Shown here in pieces: positions 1 through 13,193 of a stretch of 64,000 bases of DNA. The position numbers and the translations under genes were made by a program. Source of the stretch: Candidatus Fredericiella danica (lineage in GTDB: Bacteria > Chloroflexota > Anaerolineae > Caldilineales > Caldilineaceae); contig JADJPH010000011.1 of assembly GCA_016713335.1 (NCBI GenBank), forward strand, positions 1 through 64,000. Direction: 5' to 3'. The number at the start of each line of letters is the position of its first letter. Within the stretch, counting starts at the first letter, position 1. The notes under the pieces were generated by a model. That model was given only the letters and a program-made list of their open reading frames with translations. It made no database searches and was not told the origin of the DNA.

Positions 1-164
1 TTGATGCGGTGACTAGCTTCGCCGGCTGATAATGGCGGACGATCAGCGTCGCCGTGGGACATGGCAGGCGACTGAAGTGTTGGCGCGGCATCCACACGTG
101 TGGGCGGGGTTGCCGAGAAGGCTGCTCACCTGCATACTTACCCCAATGGAGAAAGGTGGCGAAG

Positions 165-599
165 ATGAAACCCCAGTACTTGCTCGTAGCTTTCCTGAGC
201 TTGACGATGACACTCGTGCTGACCGGCTGTTCGCTGCAATTTCAGGCGCACGCCGACTTGGATCGACACCGCAAGCTGTGGGCCTCCCAGGGAATCGAGA
301 ATTACAGCTACACGCTAGCTAATTGGTCTGTACTCAGTGATGAAGAAATCTTGTGCGCGGTGGACGTCCGCAACAATGCATTGTCTCCTGCCGATGCCAG
401 TTGCGGCTACACGGTGGAAGAACTGTTTGCAGTGAGTGAACGTCAACTTGCTGAGAGCGACTCAATACTGACTCAGCATGTAGCAGACATCGAATACGAT
501 GATCGATATGGCATGCCGATTTCCATCTGCTCACGGGAAAAGGATATTCCAGCTTCATTTGGGTGCTTCAAAGTCAATGACTTCGTGGTATTTGACTAG
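165..599 (+). CDS. Small lipoprotein, DUF6174-like
   Basis: Predicted exported lipoprotein of 144 residues. The start at 165 is chosen because a GAGAAAGGTGG ribosome site lies 6 bases upstream and because it opens a standard lipoprotein signal: MKPQ, a hydrophobic stretch and the lipobox LTGC, with the Cys at about residue 21. A longer in-frame start at 54 would bury the signal. The mature part begins with a charged helix (DLDRHRKLWASQGIENYSY) followed by a strand-rich region. The W-x(n)-NYSYT pattern resembles DUF6174-type lipoproteins, but the match is by eye only. Three further cysteines in the mature part could form disulfides. Function is unknown. It stands alone, with no co-directed neighbour. 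Confidence 0.6.
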   Translation: MKPQYLLVAFLSLTMTLVLTGCSLQFQAHADLDRHRKLWASQGIENYSYTLANWSVLSDEEILCAVDVRNNALSPADASCGYTVEELFAVSERQLAESDSILTQHVADIEYDDRYGMPISICSREKDIPASFGCFKVNDFVVFD

Positions 600-1021
600 A
601 GGTCTGTTTCTGAACTGAACTTCCGCGCACCTGCCACCACGTTCTGGTGCACCCAGATCCACCAGGCCCTATCGTGAAGCTACGTCAGCTCACCCTAATT
701 GCCGGCAGGCGCCGCATTTCCTTAACCATTCACCATTGACTGTTGATTATTAACTATTCTCCCCCGGTCCGTGCGTTGTGCCATTACGCCATTGCGTTGC
801 GCTTTCCCCTGCGTCCCTGCGGGAGATCTCTTCCTGCTCCCCCCGCTTTGCGTCTTGGCGTCTTAGCGGGAGTCTCTTCTGTCTCCCTTTGCGTCCTTGC
901 GCCTTTGCGCCTTTGCGTTGGGCTTTTCCCCTGCGTCCCTGCGGGAGATCCTCTTCTCCTCCGCGCTCTCCGCGAAACTCCGCTCCTCCGCGTTGATCTT
1001 TTCCTCTCCCCCTCTCACAAC
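600..1021. repeat. Gene-free tract with direct repeats of the 'ctttgcg' type
   Basis: No convincing gene in about 420 bases. A 26-base direct repeat, beginning tttcccctgcgtccctgc and ending gggagatc, occurs at 803-828 and again at 925-950. Around it are degenerate units such as tttgcgtccttgcgcctttgcg. A further copy of the core ctgcgtccctgcgggaga lies near 56074. ORFs across the tract are repeat translations, not genes. Confidence 0.7.
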
Positions 1022-1052
1022 AAAAAAGCGGCGCCGAGATGCTCGACGCCGC
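1022..1052 (-). terminator. Rho-independent terminator of clpC
   Basis: On the minus strand an 11-bp stem (one G-T pair) at 1028-1038 / 1042-1052 with a 3-base loop is followed by six T. It lies directly behind the clpC stop codon. Confidence 0.9.
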
Positions 1053-1053
1053 C

Positions 1054-3597
<2,544 letters not shown>

Positions 3598-3772
3598 ACA
3601 TGGTTCCTTGCATTACAGTGATTGCCGGACATTCCGGCATCGACACTCTAGCATGGGTGAGAGCACACTTGCAGTAATCGAAGTTCCTCTGGCAGGCGCC
3701 ACCTGGCTCCGGGACTGTCGATCAACGAATGAGGAATGCAGCCGCAGCTTTCAGGCACTGCTCACATCAATC

Positions 3773-3802
3773 ATTGTAGCGACCGCGTAGTTGCTTTGTC
3801 AA
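3773..3802 (-). promoter_or_regulatory. Sigma70-type promoter of clpC
   Basis: On the minus strand TTGACA (3797-3802) is followed after 18 bases by TACAAT (3773-3778). This gives a leader of about 170 bases before clpC. The segment 3598-3971 otherwise holds no gene; it contains this promoter and the terminator of the S1 gene. Confidence 0.65.
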
Positions 3803-3906
3803 TTCATCCAAAACGTCAGGTGCAACCTACCCGATTGATGGGGTGACTTCTTGGAGACGTATGCGCATGGGTTCAGGTTCCACCATGCCGGATGATCAAG
3901 AATGCA

Positions 3907-3943
3907 TAAAACGAGCCCGGCGTCAGTTGGCGCCGGGCTCGTT
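3907..3943 (-). terminator. Rho-independent terminator of the S1 gene
   Basis: A GC-rich stem of about 12 bp, ACGAGCCCGGCG paired with its complement (3911-3922 / 3932-3943), is followed on the minus strand by TTTT. It lies about 30 bases beyond the S1 stop. Confidence 0.88.
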
Positions 3944-3971
3944 GTTCACTTCGGAAATCCAGGCGTGCAAC

Positions 3972-5144
3972 TTATGCGACGACTGCTTCCATTTCTTCAA
4001 GTGCCACGGCTTCGACGACCTCTTCCGGGGCCTCATTGTCAGTCGGTGCGACGACCCAATCAACCTCACTGCCAGCAGGCATCGCCTGCTTCAGGCTGAG
4101 GCCAAGACGGCGCTTGTCACCCTCAATGCGGATGATGCGCAGGTCAAAGACGTCACCTTCGCTGACAACTTCCTTCGGGTGTGTCACGCGGCGTTCGGAC
4201 AGTTCGCTGATATGAATCAGGCCTTCGATGCCGGTGTCAACCAGGCGAGCGAAGGCGCCGAAATTCACAAGCTTCGTGATCCGGCCCTGTACGACCTGGC
4301 CAACCTCGTAGGTCGTGTCGATCACTTCCCACGGCTGCGGAGTGAGGCGGCGCAAACTCAGACCGATACGGCGGCGTTCGGTGTCAACACTCAGCACCTG
4401 CACCTTGACGCGGTCACCCACCTTGACAACTTCGCCGGGGTGGCTTACGCGGTTCCAACTCAGCTCACTCAAGTGAATCAGACCGTCAGCTCCGCCGAGA
4501 TCGACAAAGGCGCCGAAATCCGCAATGCTGCTAATCTGACCTTCCAGGGTCTCGCCTTCCTTCAACGAATCGAGCAGTTGTTCCTTTTGCTGACGGCGCC
4601 ACTCACGCATGGCAAGCCGCTCTGAAAGGATCAAGCGATTGCGCTTGCGGTCAATGTCGATGACCTTGACCCGCAACGCTCCCCCCATCAACGTCGAGTA
4701 GCGCTCGTCGCCTTCATCCATGGCTTGCACCGGAATGATGCTGCTAAGCTGGCTGGCGGGCACAAAGCCGCGTACCTGGCCCAACCGCACAATCACGCCG
4801 CCACGGTTGTAGGAGTCGACCGGGCACTCAAAGATATCCTAAGTGCGCATCAGTTCTTCAGCGCGCTCCCAATCCTTCTCCGCCAGCGCGCGGCTGATAC
4901 TCAAAGTCAGGTTGCCGTCCTTGTCTTCGCGCATCACGAAGACAGGAACCTCATCGCCTATCTTGAGTTCATCCAGCGCATCGCCAAGTCGCTCAAACTC
5001 GCGCCCTGACACAACACCTTCGGACTTGAACCCGATGTCGACCAGCACTTCATGTGGTCGCTTCTCCACAATGATGCCGGTGCGGATTTCGCCAGCCGCG
5101 GGCTCTCGCAACGACCGGTCAATCTCGGCCAGCAGAGCTGCCAT
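3972..5144 (-). CDS. rpsA: 30S ribosomal protein S1, interrupted by an in-frame TAG
   Basis: S1 helps mRNA bind the ribosome. Four S1 (OB-fold) repeats can be read: one before the break (GEIRTGIIVEKRPHEVLVDIG) and three after, including GQISSIADFGAFVDLGG and GRITKLVNFGAFARL. The total is about 390 residues, the short form common outside Proteobacteria, with an acidic tail. The reading frame is continuous, but a TAG at 4839-4841 separates ELMRT from DIFECPVDSYNRGG, which is conserved S1 sequence in the same frame. A CAG-to-TAG change would explain it. The start is uncertain. Conserved-looking coding (TWLESGEIHP) extends upstream of the ATG at 5144, but a proper start needs either a one-base correction to join the ATG at 5185 or reading past a TGA near 5199 from the ATG at 5213, which has a GGAGGA site. 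Confidence 0.85.
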
Positions 5145-5245
5145 CGGATGAATTTCGCCGCTTTCGAGCCAGGTGTCTCCGACATATGCGGTGGTCGATC
5201 AAACGTGATTCATACGGGAAAATGATCCTCCAGAAGAAAATTAGG

Positions 5246-5275
5246 ACACACAACAAGGCCGTCACGATGACGGCC
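5246..5275 (-). terminator. Probable terminator of ridA
   Basis: A 9-bp stem, AGGCCGTCA / TGACGGCCT, with a 2-3 base loop lies just after the ridA stop. On the minus strand it is followed by TGTTGTGTGT, so the T-run is imperfect. Confidence 0.6.
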
Positions 5276-5295
5276 TGACTTACAAATCAGAAACG

Positions 5296-5682
5296 CTACT
5301 GATCCAGCAGCGCAATGAATTCGATTTCAACCAGGGCGCCCTTGGGGAGTGCAGCAACCTGAACAGTGCTCCGCGCCGGAGGTTCCTGCTTGAACACCTC
5401 GGCGTAAAGTCCATTCACCACGCCAAAATGGGCCAGATCGGCGAGAAAAATCGTCGTCTTAACCACATTGTCCACCGTGGCGCCGGCTGCTTTCAGCACG
5501 GCTTGCAAGTTTGTAAGGACCTGGCGAGTTTGACCTTCGATACCCTCAACCAAATTGCCAGTGACGGGATCCATGCCAAGCTGACCGGAGGCAAAGAGAA
5601 AGTTGCCAGCCTTGATGGCCTGTGAATACGGGCCTATCGCGGCAGGCGCGTGCGGCGTGCTCAGTACTGTTCGTTTGCTCAT
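5296..5682 (-). CDS. ridA: RidA family enamine/imine deaminase
   Basis: Small cytosolic protein of 128 residues, the usual length of the YjgF/YER057c/UK114 family. RidA hydrolyses reactive 2-aminoacrylate and related imines made by PLP enzymes such as threonine dehydratase. Family marks present: AIGPYSQAIKAG near the N-terminus, FASGQLGMDP, and the substrate-carboxylate-binding Arg in EPPARSTVQVAALPKGA near residue 105, followed by the closing VEIEFIALL strand. It is flanked by S1 downstream and mreB upstream in the same direction, but with 287 bases between ridA and mreB it is probably transcribed separately. That gap holds no gene I can support. Confidence 0.95.
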   Translation of the reverse strand: MSKRTVLSTPHAPAAIGPYSQAIKAGNFLFASGQLGMDPVTGNLVEGIEGQTRQVLTNLQAVLKAAGATVDNVVKTTIFLADLAHFGVVNGLYAEVFKQEPPARSTVQVAALPKGALVEIEFIALLDQ

Positions 5683-5969
5683 GGGATACGGCGAAATGCT
5701 CTACAATTCAAAGGCCATTGTGACTGCACATACACCAGACGCTGTCGCGAGGAATGTGGGTATACCTTGGGCGCAAACCGCCCGTGCAGACAATGGGCAA
5801 CCAAAAGACGAAAACCTACTTTACATCAAAATTATCTAGCCTGACGATTCTAACGCTTCTCTTCGGTAGCGTCAAATTATGCCAGACGAAAAAACGAAAT
5901 TTAAGGAGAAAGTACAAGACAGGCGGCTTTCAAACGCGCTTCCTTCAGCCTTTACGCCGTGTTCAGTCC

Positions 5970-6995
5970 CTAATCCGGCACGATCGGCAGGCTGCGGCGC
6001 ATAATCTCGTAGTTTTCGAGCGCTCTGCCCGCCCCCAATGCCACACAGGCAATGGGGTTTTCGGCCACATAGGCGGGGACGCCGGTCTCCTGTGTCAACA
6101 GTTGGGCGATGTTGCGCAACTGGGCGCTACCACCCGTCAGCACCATGCCACGGTCGATAATATCAGCCGCCAGTTCAGGCGGCGTCTTTTCCAGCGTTGC
6201 GCGCACTGTACTGACCACAGCCTGCAACGGCTCCTGCAACGCTTCGGTGACTTCGCTGCTGGAGATCTGGATAATCTTCGGCAGCCCGGTGACCTGGTCG
6301 CGGCCACGGACCTCCATGTGGCGTTCGTCTTCCATCGGCAGTGCGCTGCCGATGCCGATCTTGATCTCTTCCGCCGTCTGTTCGCCGACCAACAAGTTAT
6401 ATTTCTTGCGGATGTAATTGATAATCGCCTCGTCAAAGCGATTGCCGCCAATCCGGACGCTGCTCCAGACCACAATATCGTACATGGACACGACCGCGGC
6501 CTCAGTCGTGCCGCCCCCCATATCCACGACCATATTGCCCGTGGGTGTCCCGATCGGAAGACCGGCGCCATAGGCTGCGGCCAGCGGTTCCGGTATCAAA
6601 TACGCAGCGCCCGCGCCGGCTTGCATCGCCGCATCATGCACGGCGCGTTCTTCGACGCTCGTCACCCCGCGCGGGGTCGAAATCATCACTTTCGGTCGCA
6701 CCAGCGGCCGCATAATGGGATTAGCGTTGCCGGACACTTCGTCAATCAGATACCGGAGCATCGCTTCGGTCACCACGAAATCGGCAATGACGCCGTCACG
6801 AATCGGCCGCGCGACTTCAATGCTCTCCGGGGTGCGGCCAAGCATGTCATACGCCTCATGCCCCACGGCAACCATCCGGTTGTCACGGACGCGAATCGCC
6901 ACGACCGAGGGTTCGTGCAGGACAATCCCTTTGCCCTTCACATGGACCAGGACGTTGACTGTCCCTAAATCAATCCCGATGTGTTTCTCAAACAT
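5970..6995 (-). CDS. mreB: Rod shape-determining protein MreB/Mbl
   Basis: Bacterial actin homologue of 341 residues that polymerises under the membrane and directs the elongation machinery. Visible actin-fold motifs: phosphate-1 loop GIDLGTVNVLVHVKGKG at the N-terminus, GGGTTEAAVVSM (phosphate-2) near 158-170, IGGNRFDEAI near 182, the adenosine loop LTGGSAQLRNI near 290, and the usual C-terminal helix. It has an N-terminal MFEKHIGID start. No mreC/mreD/rodA follows, so this copy is separated from the rest of the shape operon. A promoter with a perfect -10 box lies about 50 bases upstream. Confidence 0.95.
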   Translation of the reverse strand: MFEKHIGIDLGTVNVLVHVKGKGIVLHEPSVVAIRVRDNRMVAVGHEAYDMLGRTPESIEVARPIRDGVIADFVVTEAMLRYLIDEVSGNANPIMRPLVRPKVMISTPRGVTSVEERAVHDAAMQAGAGAAYLIPEPLAAAYGAGLPIGTPTGNMVVDMGGGTTEAAVVSMYDIVVWSSVRIGGNRFDEAIINYIRKKYNLLVGEQTAEEIKIGIGSALPMEDERHMEVRGRDQVTGLPKIIQISSSEVTEALQEPLQAVVSTVRATLEKTPPELAADIIDRGMVLTGGSAQLRNIAQLLTQETGVPAYVAENPIACVALGAGRALENYEIMRRSLPIVPD

Positions 6996-7043
6996 GTGTT
7001 TCCATCTATTTGCACCCTCGCGACATAAGTCGGCAATCTATAC

Positions 7044-7072
7044 ATTATACGCTGCGCATGAACGCAAACCAA
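7044..7072 (-). promoter_or_regulatory. Probable promoter of mreB
   Basis: On the minus strand TTGGTT (7067-7072), a 17-base spacer, then a perfect TATAAT (7044-7049), about 50 bases ahead of the mreB ATG. Confidence 0.5.
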
Positions 7073-7117
7073 ATAGTTAGGAGCAGAACCGGCTACAAAT
7101 TCTCTGCCTCTTCAACG

Positions 7118-7155
7118 AACAAAGGAGCTTCACGCTGCCGCGAAGCTCCTTTGCA
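7118..7155 (-). terminator. Terminator-like hairpin after atpC
   Basis: A stem of about 13 bp, AAAGGAGCTTCGCG paired with CGTGAAGCTCCTTT, lies 25 bases beyond the atpC stop and would end the ATP synthase operon. Only a short T tract follows the stem. Confidence 0.65.
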
Positions 7156-7177
7156 CCCTGAAAAGAAATCAGTTCGT

Positions 7178-7621
7178 CTACTTGTCGAAATGCATCGCTT
7201 CAGACGAACGCCGGCCATGATGCTTACGCACGATCTTCAAACGCAAGTTGCCACGTCGAAGAGCGGCTTCGATCACCGGTCGTTCACTGGGCGGCGGATT
7301 ATCAGCGAGCAACTTCTCCGCACGGGCCAGTGCAGCCTGTGCGCGCTCCTCATCGATCTCCTCCGATGATTCGGCGGTGTCGGCAAGAATGGTCACCTTA
7401 CCCGGTCTGACTTCCACAACCCCACCGCTCACGGCGATGAACTGCTGCGTGGTCCCCGTGTGCAATATGATCTCACCGATATCGAGGGTCGACAGCAGCG
7501 GTGCATGACCGGGCAGAATGCCCATTTGCCCTAAAGCGCCGGGCAAAGTCACCATCTCCACTTCGCCACTCCACAACTTCCTGGCCGGTGTCACGATTTC
7601 GACCTGCAGCGTGTTGGCCAT
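7178..7621 (-). CDS. atpC: ATP synthase F1 epsilon subunit
   Basis: Epsilon subunit, 147 residues, of the F1 central stalk. It links gamma to the c-ring and can inhibit ATP hydrolysis. The N-terminal ten-strand beta sandwich is clear: LQVEIVTPARKLWSGEVEMV, then GQMGILPGHAPLLSTLDIG, the family signature. A C-terminal helical hairpin follows (ERAQAALARAEKLLAD). About 15 residues of basic tail (RKHHGRR) extend beyond the usual end. Last gene of the operon, 90 bases after atpD. The ATG is preceded by GGAGGGAG. Confidence 0.96.
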   Translation of the reverse strand: MANTLQVEIVTPARKLWSGEVEMVTLPGALGQMGILPGHAPLLSTLDIGEIILHTGTTQQFIAVSGGVVEVRPGKVTILADTAESSEEIDEERAQAALARAEKLLADNPPPSERPVIEAALRRGNLRLKIVRKHHGRRSSEAMHFDK

Positions 7622-7711
7622 CTTTACTCCCTCCTAGAATCGCCAATTTCTCTGGGTTGTCTGGTGTCACCGTCCGGAAAAACCAGATAACTGCCCTCCA
7701 TTGGCAATTGA

Positions 7712-9117
7712 TCAACCGCCTGCGCGCAGCTTGGCCGCGGTCTCGACCGCTTCTTCGATCGTCCCAACCATATAGAAGGCCTGCTCCGGCAGATCGTCGT
7801 GCTTGCCTTCCAGAATCTCCTTGAAACCGCGCACGGTGTCGGCGATCTTGACATAGCGTCCGTCGCGGCCGGTGAACTGCGCGGCCACGTACATCGGCTG
7901 CGTCAGGAAGCGCTGAATCTTGCGGGCACGCGCCACGGTCATCTTGTCGTCTTCGCTCAACTCTTCGACGCCCAAAATGGCGATGATGTCCTGCAGATCC
8001 TTGTAACGCTGCAGTGTCTGCTGAACCTGGCGGGCAACGTTGTAGTGCTCCTGCCCGACGATCAGCGGATCCAGAATGCGGCTGGTGGAACCCAGCGGGT
8101 CAACCGCCGGGAACAAGCCCTGGTCGGCCAACGAGCGCTGCAACGTGATGGTCGCGTCAAAGTGAGCGAAGGTCGTCGCCGGGGCCGGGTCGGTGTAGTC
8201 GTCGGCGGGCACATACACCGCCTGCATCGACGTGATCGAGCCGTTCTTGGTCGATGTGATGCGCTCCTGCAGGTCACCCATATCGGTGCCCAACGTCGGC
8301 GCATAACCGACTGCGCTGGGCAGACGCCCAAGCAGCGAAGAGACTTCCGAACCCGCCTGCACGAAACGGAAAATATTGTCGATGAAGAGCAGCACGTCGC
8401 GGCCCTCATCGCGGAAGTATTCGGCCATCGTCACGCCGGTCAACCCCACGCGCAGCCGGGCGCCAGGTGGCTCATTCATCTGGCCAAAAACCATCACGGT
8501 CGAACTGATGACGCCCGATTCAATCATTTCCGTCATCAGATCGTTGCCCTCGCGGGACCGTTCACCTACACCGGCGAACACCGAATAACCGCTGTGGAAT
8601 TCGGCAACGTTGTGAATCAATTCCTGAATGACGACCGTCTTGCCCACGCCGGCGCCGCCGAAAATGCCTGTCTTACCACCACGTGTAAATGGTGCGATCA
8701 GATCGACGCACTTCACACCCGTTTCAAACATCTCTGCCTGCGTGCTCTGTTCGGCAAAGGAGGGTGGCCGGCGATGGATCGGATAACGCAGTTCGGTCGA
8801 AACAGGACCCTTGCCGTCGATCGTTTCACCAATGACATTAAACAGGCGGCCCAGGGTGGCGGCGCCAACCGGCACCATGATCGGCGTGCCTTCGAAACAC
8901 CCTTCATGCCGCGCCGCACACCGTCGGTCGAACCCATCGAAACGGTGCGAACGACGTTGTCGCCCAATTGCTGCTCGACTTCAAAGGTCAGTATCGAGCC
9001 ATCGTCCATTGTAACGCGGACGGCATCATAGATCTCAGGAAGGTTGCCGTCGGGGAATACGAAGTCCACGACAGGTCCGATCACACTTTGGACGGAGCCA
9101 ACCATCTTTTCAGCCAC
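7712..9117 (-). CDS. atpD: ATP synthase F1 beta subunit (frameshift in assembly)
   Basis: Catalytic beta subunit, about 467 residues when joined. The start is taken as GTG at 9117, preceded by AAGGAGGT at ideal spacing. The N-terminal piece runs from MVGSVQSVIGPVVDFVFP to GVRRGMKGV. After one missing base in a T run (AAA on the plus strand at 8895-8897) the rest continues in another frame as FEGTPIMVPVG. Catalytic features are intact: Walker A GGAGVGKTV, Walker B ring with VLLFIDNIFRF, the GERSREGNDL loop with the catalytic Glu, and the DELSEED-equivalent loop (GVEELSEDDKMTV). As the gene is essential and both pieces are fully conserved, the break is almost certainly a sequence error. Confidence 0.95.
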
Positions 9118-9188
9118 TGCGGACCTCCTTGCGTACAGTTCTTGTCCGATATCTCTCAGCGCCGGCGTAGCGGCGGCCATGCTTCTCG

Positions 9189-10131
9189 CTATCCTACCGG
9201 GGACGTAGCCACATCTTGCGCAACCGTCAGTCGCTCACCACGGACCGTAGGCTTATCATTCTGTGTGCCTTCCAGCGCCGCAGTACCACCGATGATGTCC
9301 ATCAACTCCAAGGTAATGCCGGCCTGGCGCGCCTTGTTATAGGTGAGTGTCAAATCGTCGATCAGTTCCAATGCGGCATCGGTGGCGTTGCGCATGGCAA
9401 CCATGCGGGCGGAATGTTCACTTGCCAGCGATTCATAAATCGCCTGCAACACCTGAACTTCCGTGAAGCCATAAAGCACCCGGCTCAACACGGCCTCCGG
9501 CGAAGGTTCAAAAATGTACTCCGGCGCCATCCCCTCAGTGGGGTCTGCCGGCTCTACCGGTAACAGCCGGTGCACAACCGGTTCCTGCCGCAAGGTGTTG
9601 ATGAAGTCCGTATAGACCACATAGACCTCATCGACATGCCCAGACAGAAAATCGTCGATCAACACGCGCGATCGGGCCAATGTGATAGGTGGAGGGATTG
9701 TCGGGCATGCCCGTGAATTCGGCGCGCACAACCGGGTCGTACCGCAAGAGCCAATCACGTCCCTTGCGGCCAACGGTCACCACCGTTACATCGGCGCCGG
9801 CCTTGCGTGTATCCCGGATAAACCCGGCGGCCTTGCGAATCACGTTGGCATTGAAACCACCCGCCAGACCACGGTCACCAGTCACCAGCATCACCCCAAT
9901 GCGCTTTACCGGCCGCGCCTGGATGAGCGGATTGAGGTCGTGATCGGTGCTGCTCAAGCGCGCAATGTACGTCAAAACCTCACGCGCCTGTTTCGCATAT
10001 GGGCGCGTCGACAGCACCTGCTGTTGCGCCTTGCGCATCTTGGCCGCAGAAACGGCCTCCATGGCTTTTGTGACTTGCGATATATTCTTCACCGACTTGA
10101 TGCGCCGGCGGATTTCTCTGGTACTAGCCAA
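9189..10131 (-). CDS. atpG: ATP synthase F1 gamma subunit (frameshift in assembly)
   Basis: Rotor shaft subunit, about 313 residues when joined, slightly long for the family. The N-terminal piece starts MASTREIRRRIKSVKNISQVTKAM, the signature coiled coil, and continues with the Rossmann-like core (VMLVTGDRGLAGGFNANV). It leaves frame after NPSTYHIGPIAR. The second piece resumes with VLIDDFLSGHVDEVYVVYTDF and ends with the C-terminal coiled-coil helix (MRNATDAALELIDDLTLTYNKARQ). The break lies near 9665-9680. Lies between atpA and atpD, as in standard operons. Confidence 0.94.
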
Positions 10132-10204
10132 GGTTGTTGTCCCCCTTGTCTAGCTTGAGAGCGTGACAGGGCGCCTCATACCTCGTCCTGTCACCTTATC
10201 TTCA

Positions 10205-11720
<1,516 letters not shown>

Positions 11721-11732
11721 TTAGATCTCCTC

Positions 11733-12266
11733 CTAGCGAACGACCGAAGTCAGCGACTCGCGTAATGTGGCAAGGCGGCTGGCAATCGATGTGTCGATCA
11801 GCTTATCGCCGACACGCACGCGCAGTCCACCCAAGAGCGACGGGTCCACCTGGAACGTGCAGGTTGTCCCCTCACCGTATTCCGCGCTTAGGCGGCGGCG
11901 AAGTTGTTCCTTTTCCTTCTCGGTGAGTTCGATCGCGCTTGTGATCTCGGCCTTGATCGAGACGGCGCCGCCGCTGGCAACCTGCGCCAGACGTCCCGAC
12001 ACGTCCTTGATCAGACTAAGATCACCCGACTCGAGCATTGTCTTGAGCAAATTGCGCACTTCCGACGTCGTTCCGGCAGGGAGCGCCTTGTCCAAGGCTG
12101 CAACGCGATCGGCGACAGACTTGCTATCATCTGCCAACAACGCAGCCAGCTTCTTATCGGAACCGAGCGCCTTTGCAGCACTGTTTAGCGCCGTAGTCCA
12201 CTGCTCGAGCGCAACCCCCCAGATCGCGTTCGCGTAGCGGTCGACGCGCTCTTGTTTGCTACTCAT
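11733..12266 (-). CDS. atpH: ATP synthase F1 delta subunit
   Basis: Peripheral-stalk subunit, 177 residues, that fixes the b subunits to the top of F1. An N-terminal helical bundle (ERVDRYANAIWGVALEQ) and the C-terminal alpha/beta part with LTEKEKEQLRRRLSAEYG and DPSLLGGLRVRVGDKLIDTS, the family signature, are both present. Start codon overlaps the atpF stop (ATGA), which indicates translational coupling. Confidence 0.94.
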   Translation of the reverse strand: MSSKQERVDRYANAIWGVALEQWTTALNSAAKALGSDKKLAALLADDSKSVADRVAALDKALPAGTTSEVRNLLKTMLESGDLSLIKDVSGRLAQVASGGAVSIKAEITSAIELTEKEKEQLRRRLSAEYGEGTTCTFQVDPSLLGGLRVRVGDKLIDTSIASRLATLRESLTSVVR

Positions 12267-12766
12267 TTGCCCTTGCTCCCGGCGCTCTCCGCCAGAAACT
12301 CCGTCACGAAGCGATGCTGTTCCGCCTTGTTCTGCAGTTCACGGCCGAGTAGTTTCTCAGTCGCCATAATTGCCAGATCGGCGATCTGCTTGTTAGCGTC
12401 GCTCAACGCAACCTCAGCCTGCTTCTGGGCGTCCGCCTGGGCCTTCATGCGAATCTCAGTCGCATCCTGGTCGGCGCGGGCGCGCACATCGCCGGCAATC
12501 TTCTCTGCGTCACGCGTCGCCTGCGCACGAATTTCCTGCGCTTCACGGCGCGCATCATCAAGCACCTTGGCTTTATCAGCCTCGGCTTCACGAGCCGCAG
12601 CGCTGGCGCGCTCCGCATCCTTCATGCTCTGGGCAATGCGTTCTTTGCGCGCATTGAGCATGTTCAGGACCGGCTTATACAAGAACGCGCGCAGCAACAA
12701 CATCAGAATAATGAAGTTGATGATCTGTGCGATCAGCAACGGCCATTCAATCCCTAGTGCTTCCAC
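12263..12766 (-). CDS. atpF: ATP synthase Fo subunit b
   Basis: Peripheral-stalk subunit, 167 residues. One N-terminal membrane helix (LLIAQIINFIILMLLLRAFL, about 11-30), then a long charged coiled coil with right-handed heptad/hendecad character rich in Ala, Glu, Lys and Arg (RASAAAREAEADKAKVL and on). The single b gene suggests a b2 homodimer. Overlaps atpH by four bases. Confidence 0.95.
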   Translation of the reverse strand: MEALGIEWPLLIAQIINFIILMLLLRAFLYKPVLNMLNARKERIAQSMKDAERASAAAREAEADKAKVLDDARREAQEIRAQATRDAEKIAGDVRARADQDATEIRMKAQADAQKQAEVALSDANKQIADLAIMATEKLLGRELQNKAEQHRFVTEFLAESAGSKGK

Positions 12767-12910
12767 GATTTGCCTCCTGATTCAACCTGCGATCACATCG
12801 GTTGCGGCATGCCAGGCAGATGACCGCCAATCCATGAAACTCGCAACGAGCTCACGGAATGCGGCTTACCTTTACCTGGGCCAGGGCTCCTGCAATCGCG
12901 TTGCCTGGTT

Positions 12911-13138
12911 TTAGACGAACTTGAGCAACAGTGCGACGACCAGAGCAAAAATACCGATGGATTCGGCGAAAGCAATCGCGAGAATCATGTTGGTCTGAAT
13001 CGTACCCGCAGCTTCCGGGTTCCGCCCCATGGCCTCCATGGCCTTGGAACCGATCAAACCGATACCAATGCCTGGACCAATCGCGCCCAGACCCATCGCC
13101 AGTGCTGCACCTAATTGCTTGGCGGCATCGACATCCAT
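12911..13138 (-). CDS. atpE: ATP synthase Fo subunit c
   Basis: Proteolipid of the rotor ring, 75 residues, two membrane helices joined by a polar loop (AMGRNPEAAG). The ion-carrying carboxylate is the Glu in FAESIGIF, about residue 59. The helix-1 position that is Gln in sodium-type c subunits is Ile here (GPGIGIGLIG), and Ser-Thr after the Glu is replaced by Ser-Ile. By the family rule this argues for proton rather than sodium coupling. Confidence 0.96.
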   Translation of the reverse strand: MDVDAAKQLGAALAMGLGAIGPGIGIGLIGSKAMEAMGRNPEAAGTIQTNMILAIAFAESIGIFALVVALLLKFV

Positions 13139-13193
13139 TTCAAATCTCCTTTCGAACCCTTGAGATTAAGTAACCGAAACAGTGAACAATTGA

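Noticed and set aside
3637..3675. CIRCE-like heat-shock operator before clpC
   Set aside because: cactctagcatgggtgagag has a loose inverted look, but the arms do not match TTAGCACTC-N9-GAGTGCTAA.
5199..5201. TGA near the S1 start as a recoded codon
   Set aside because: The true start is uncertain; a one-base indel joining the ATG at 5185 gives an equally good N-terminus, so recoding need not be invoked.
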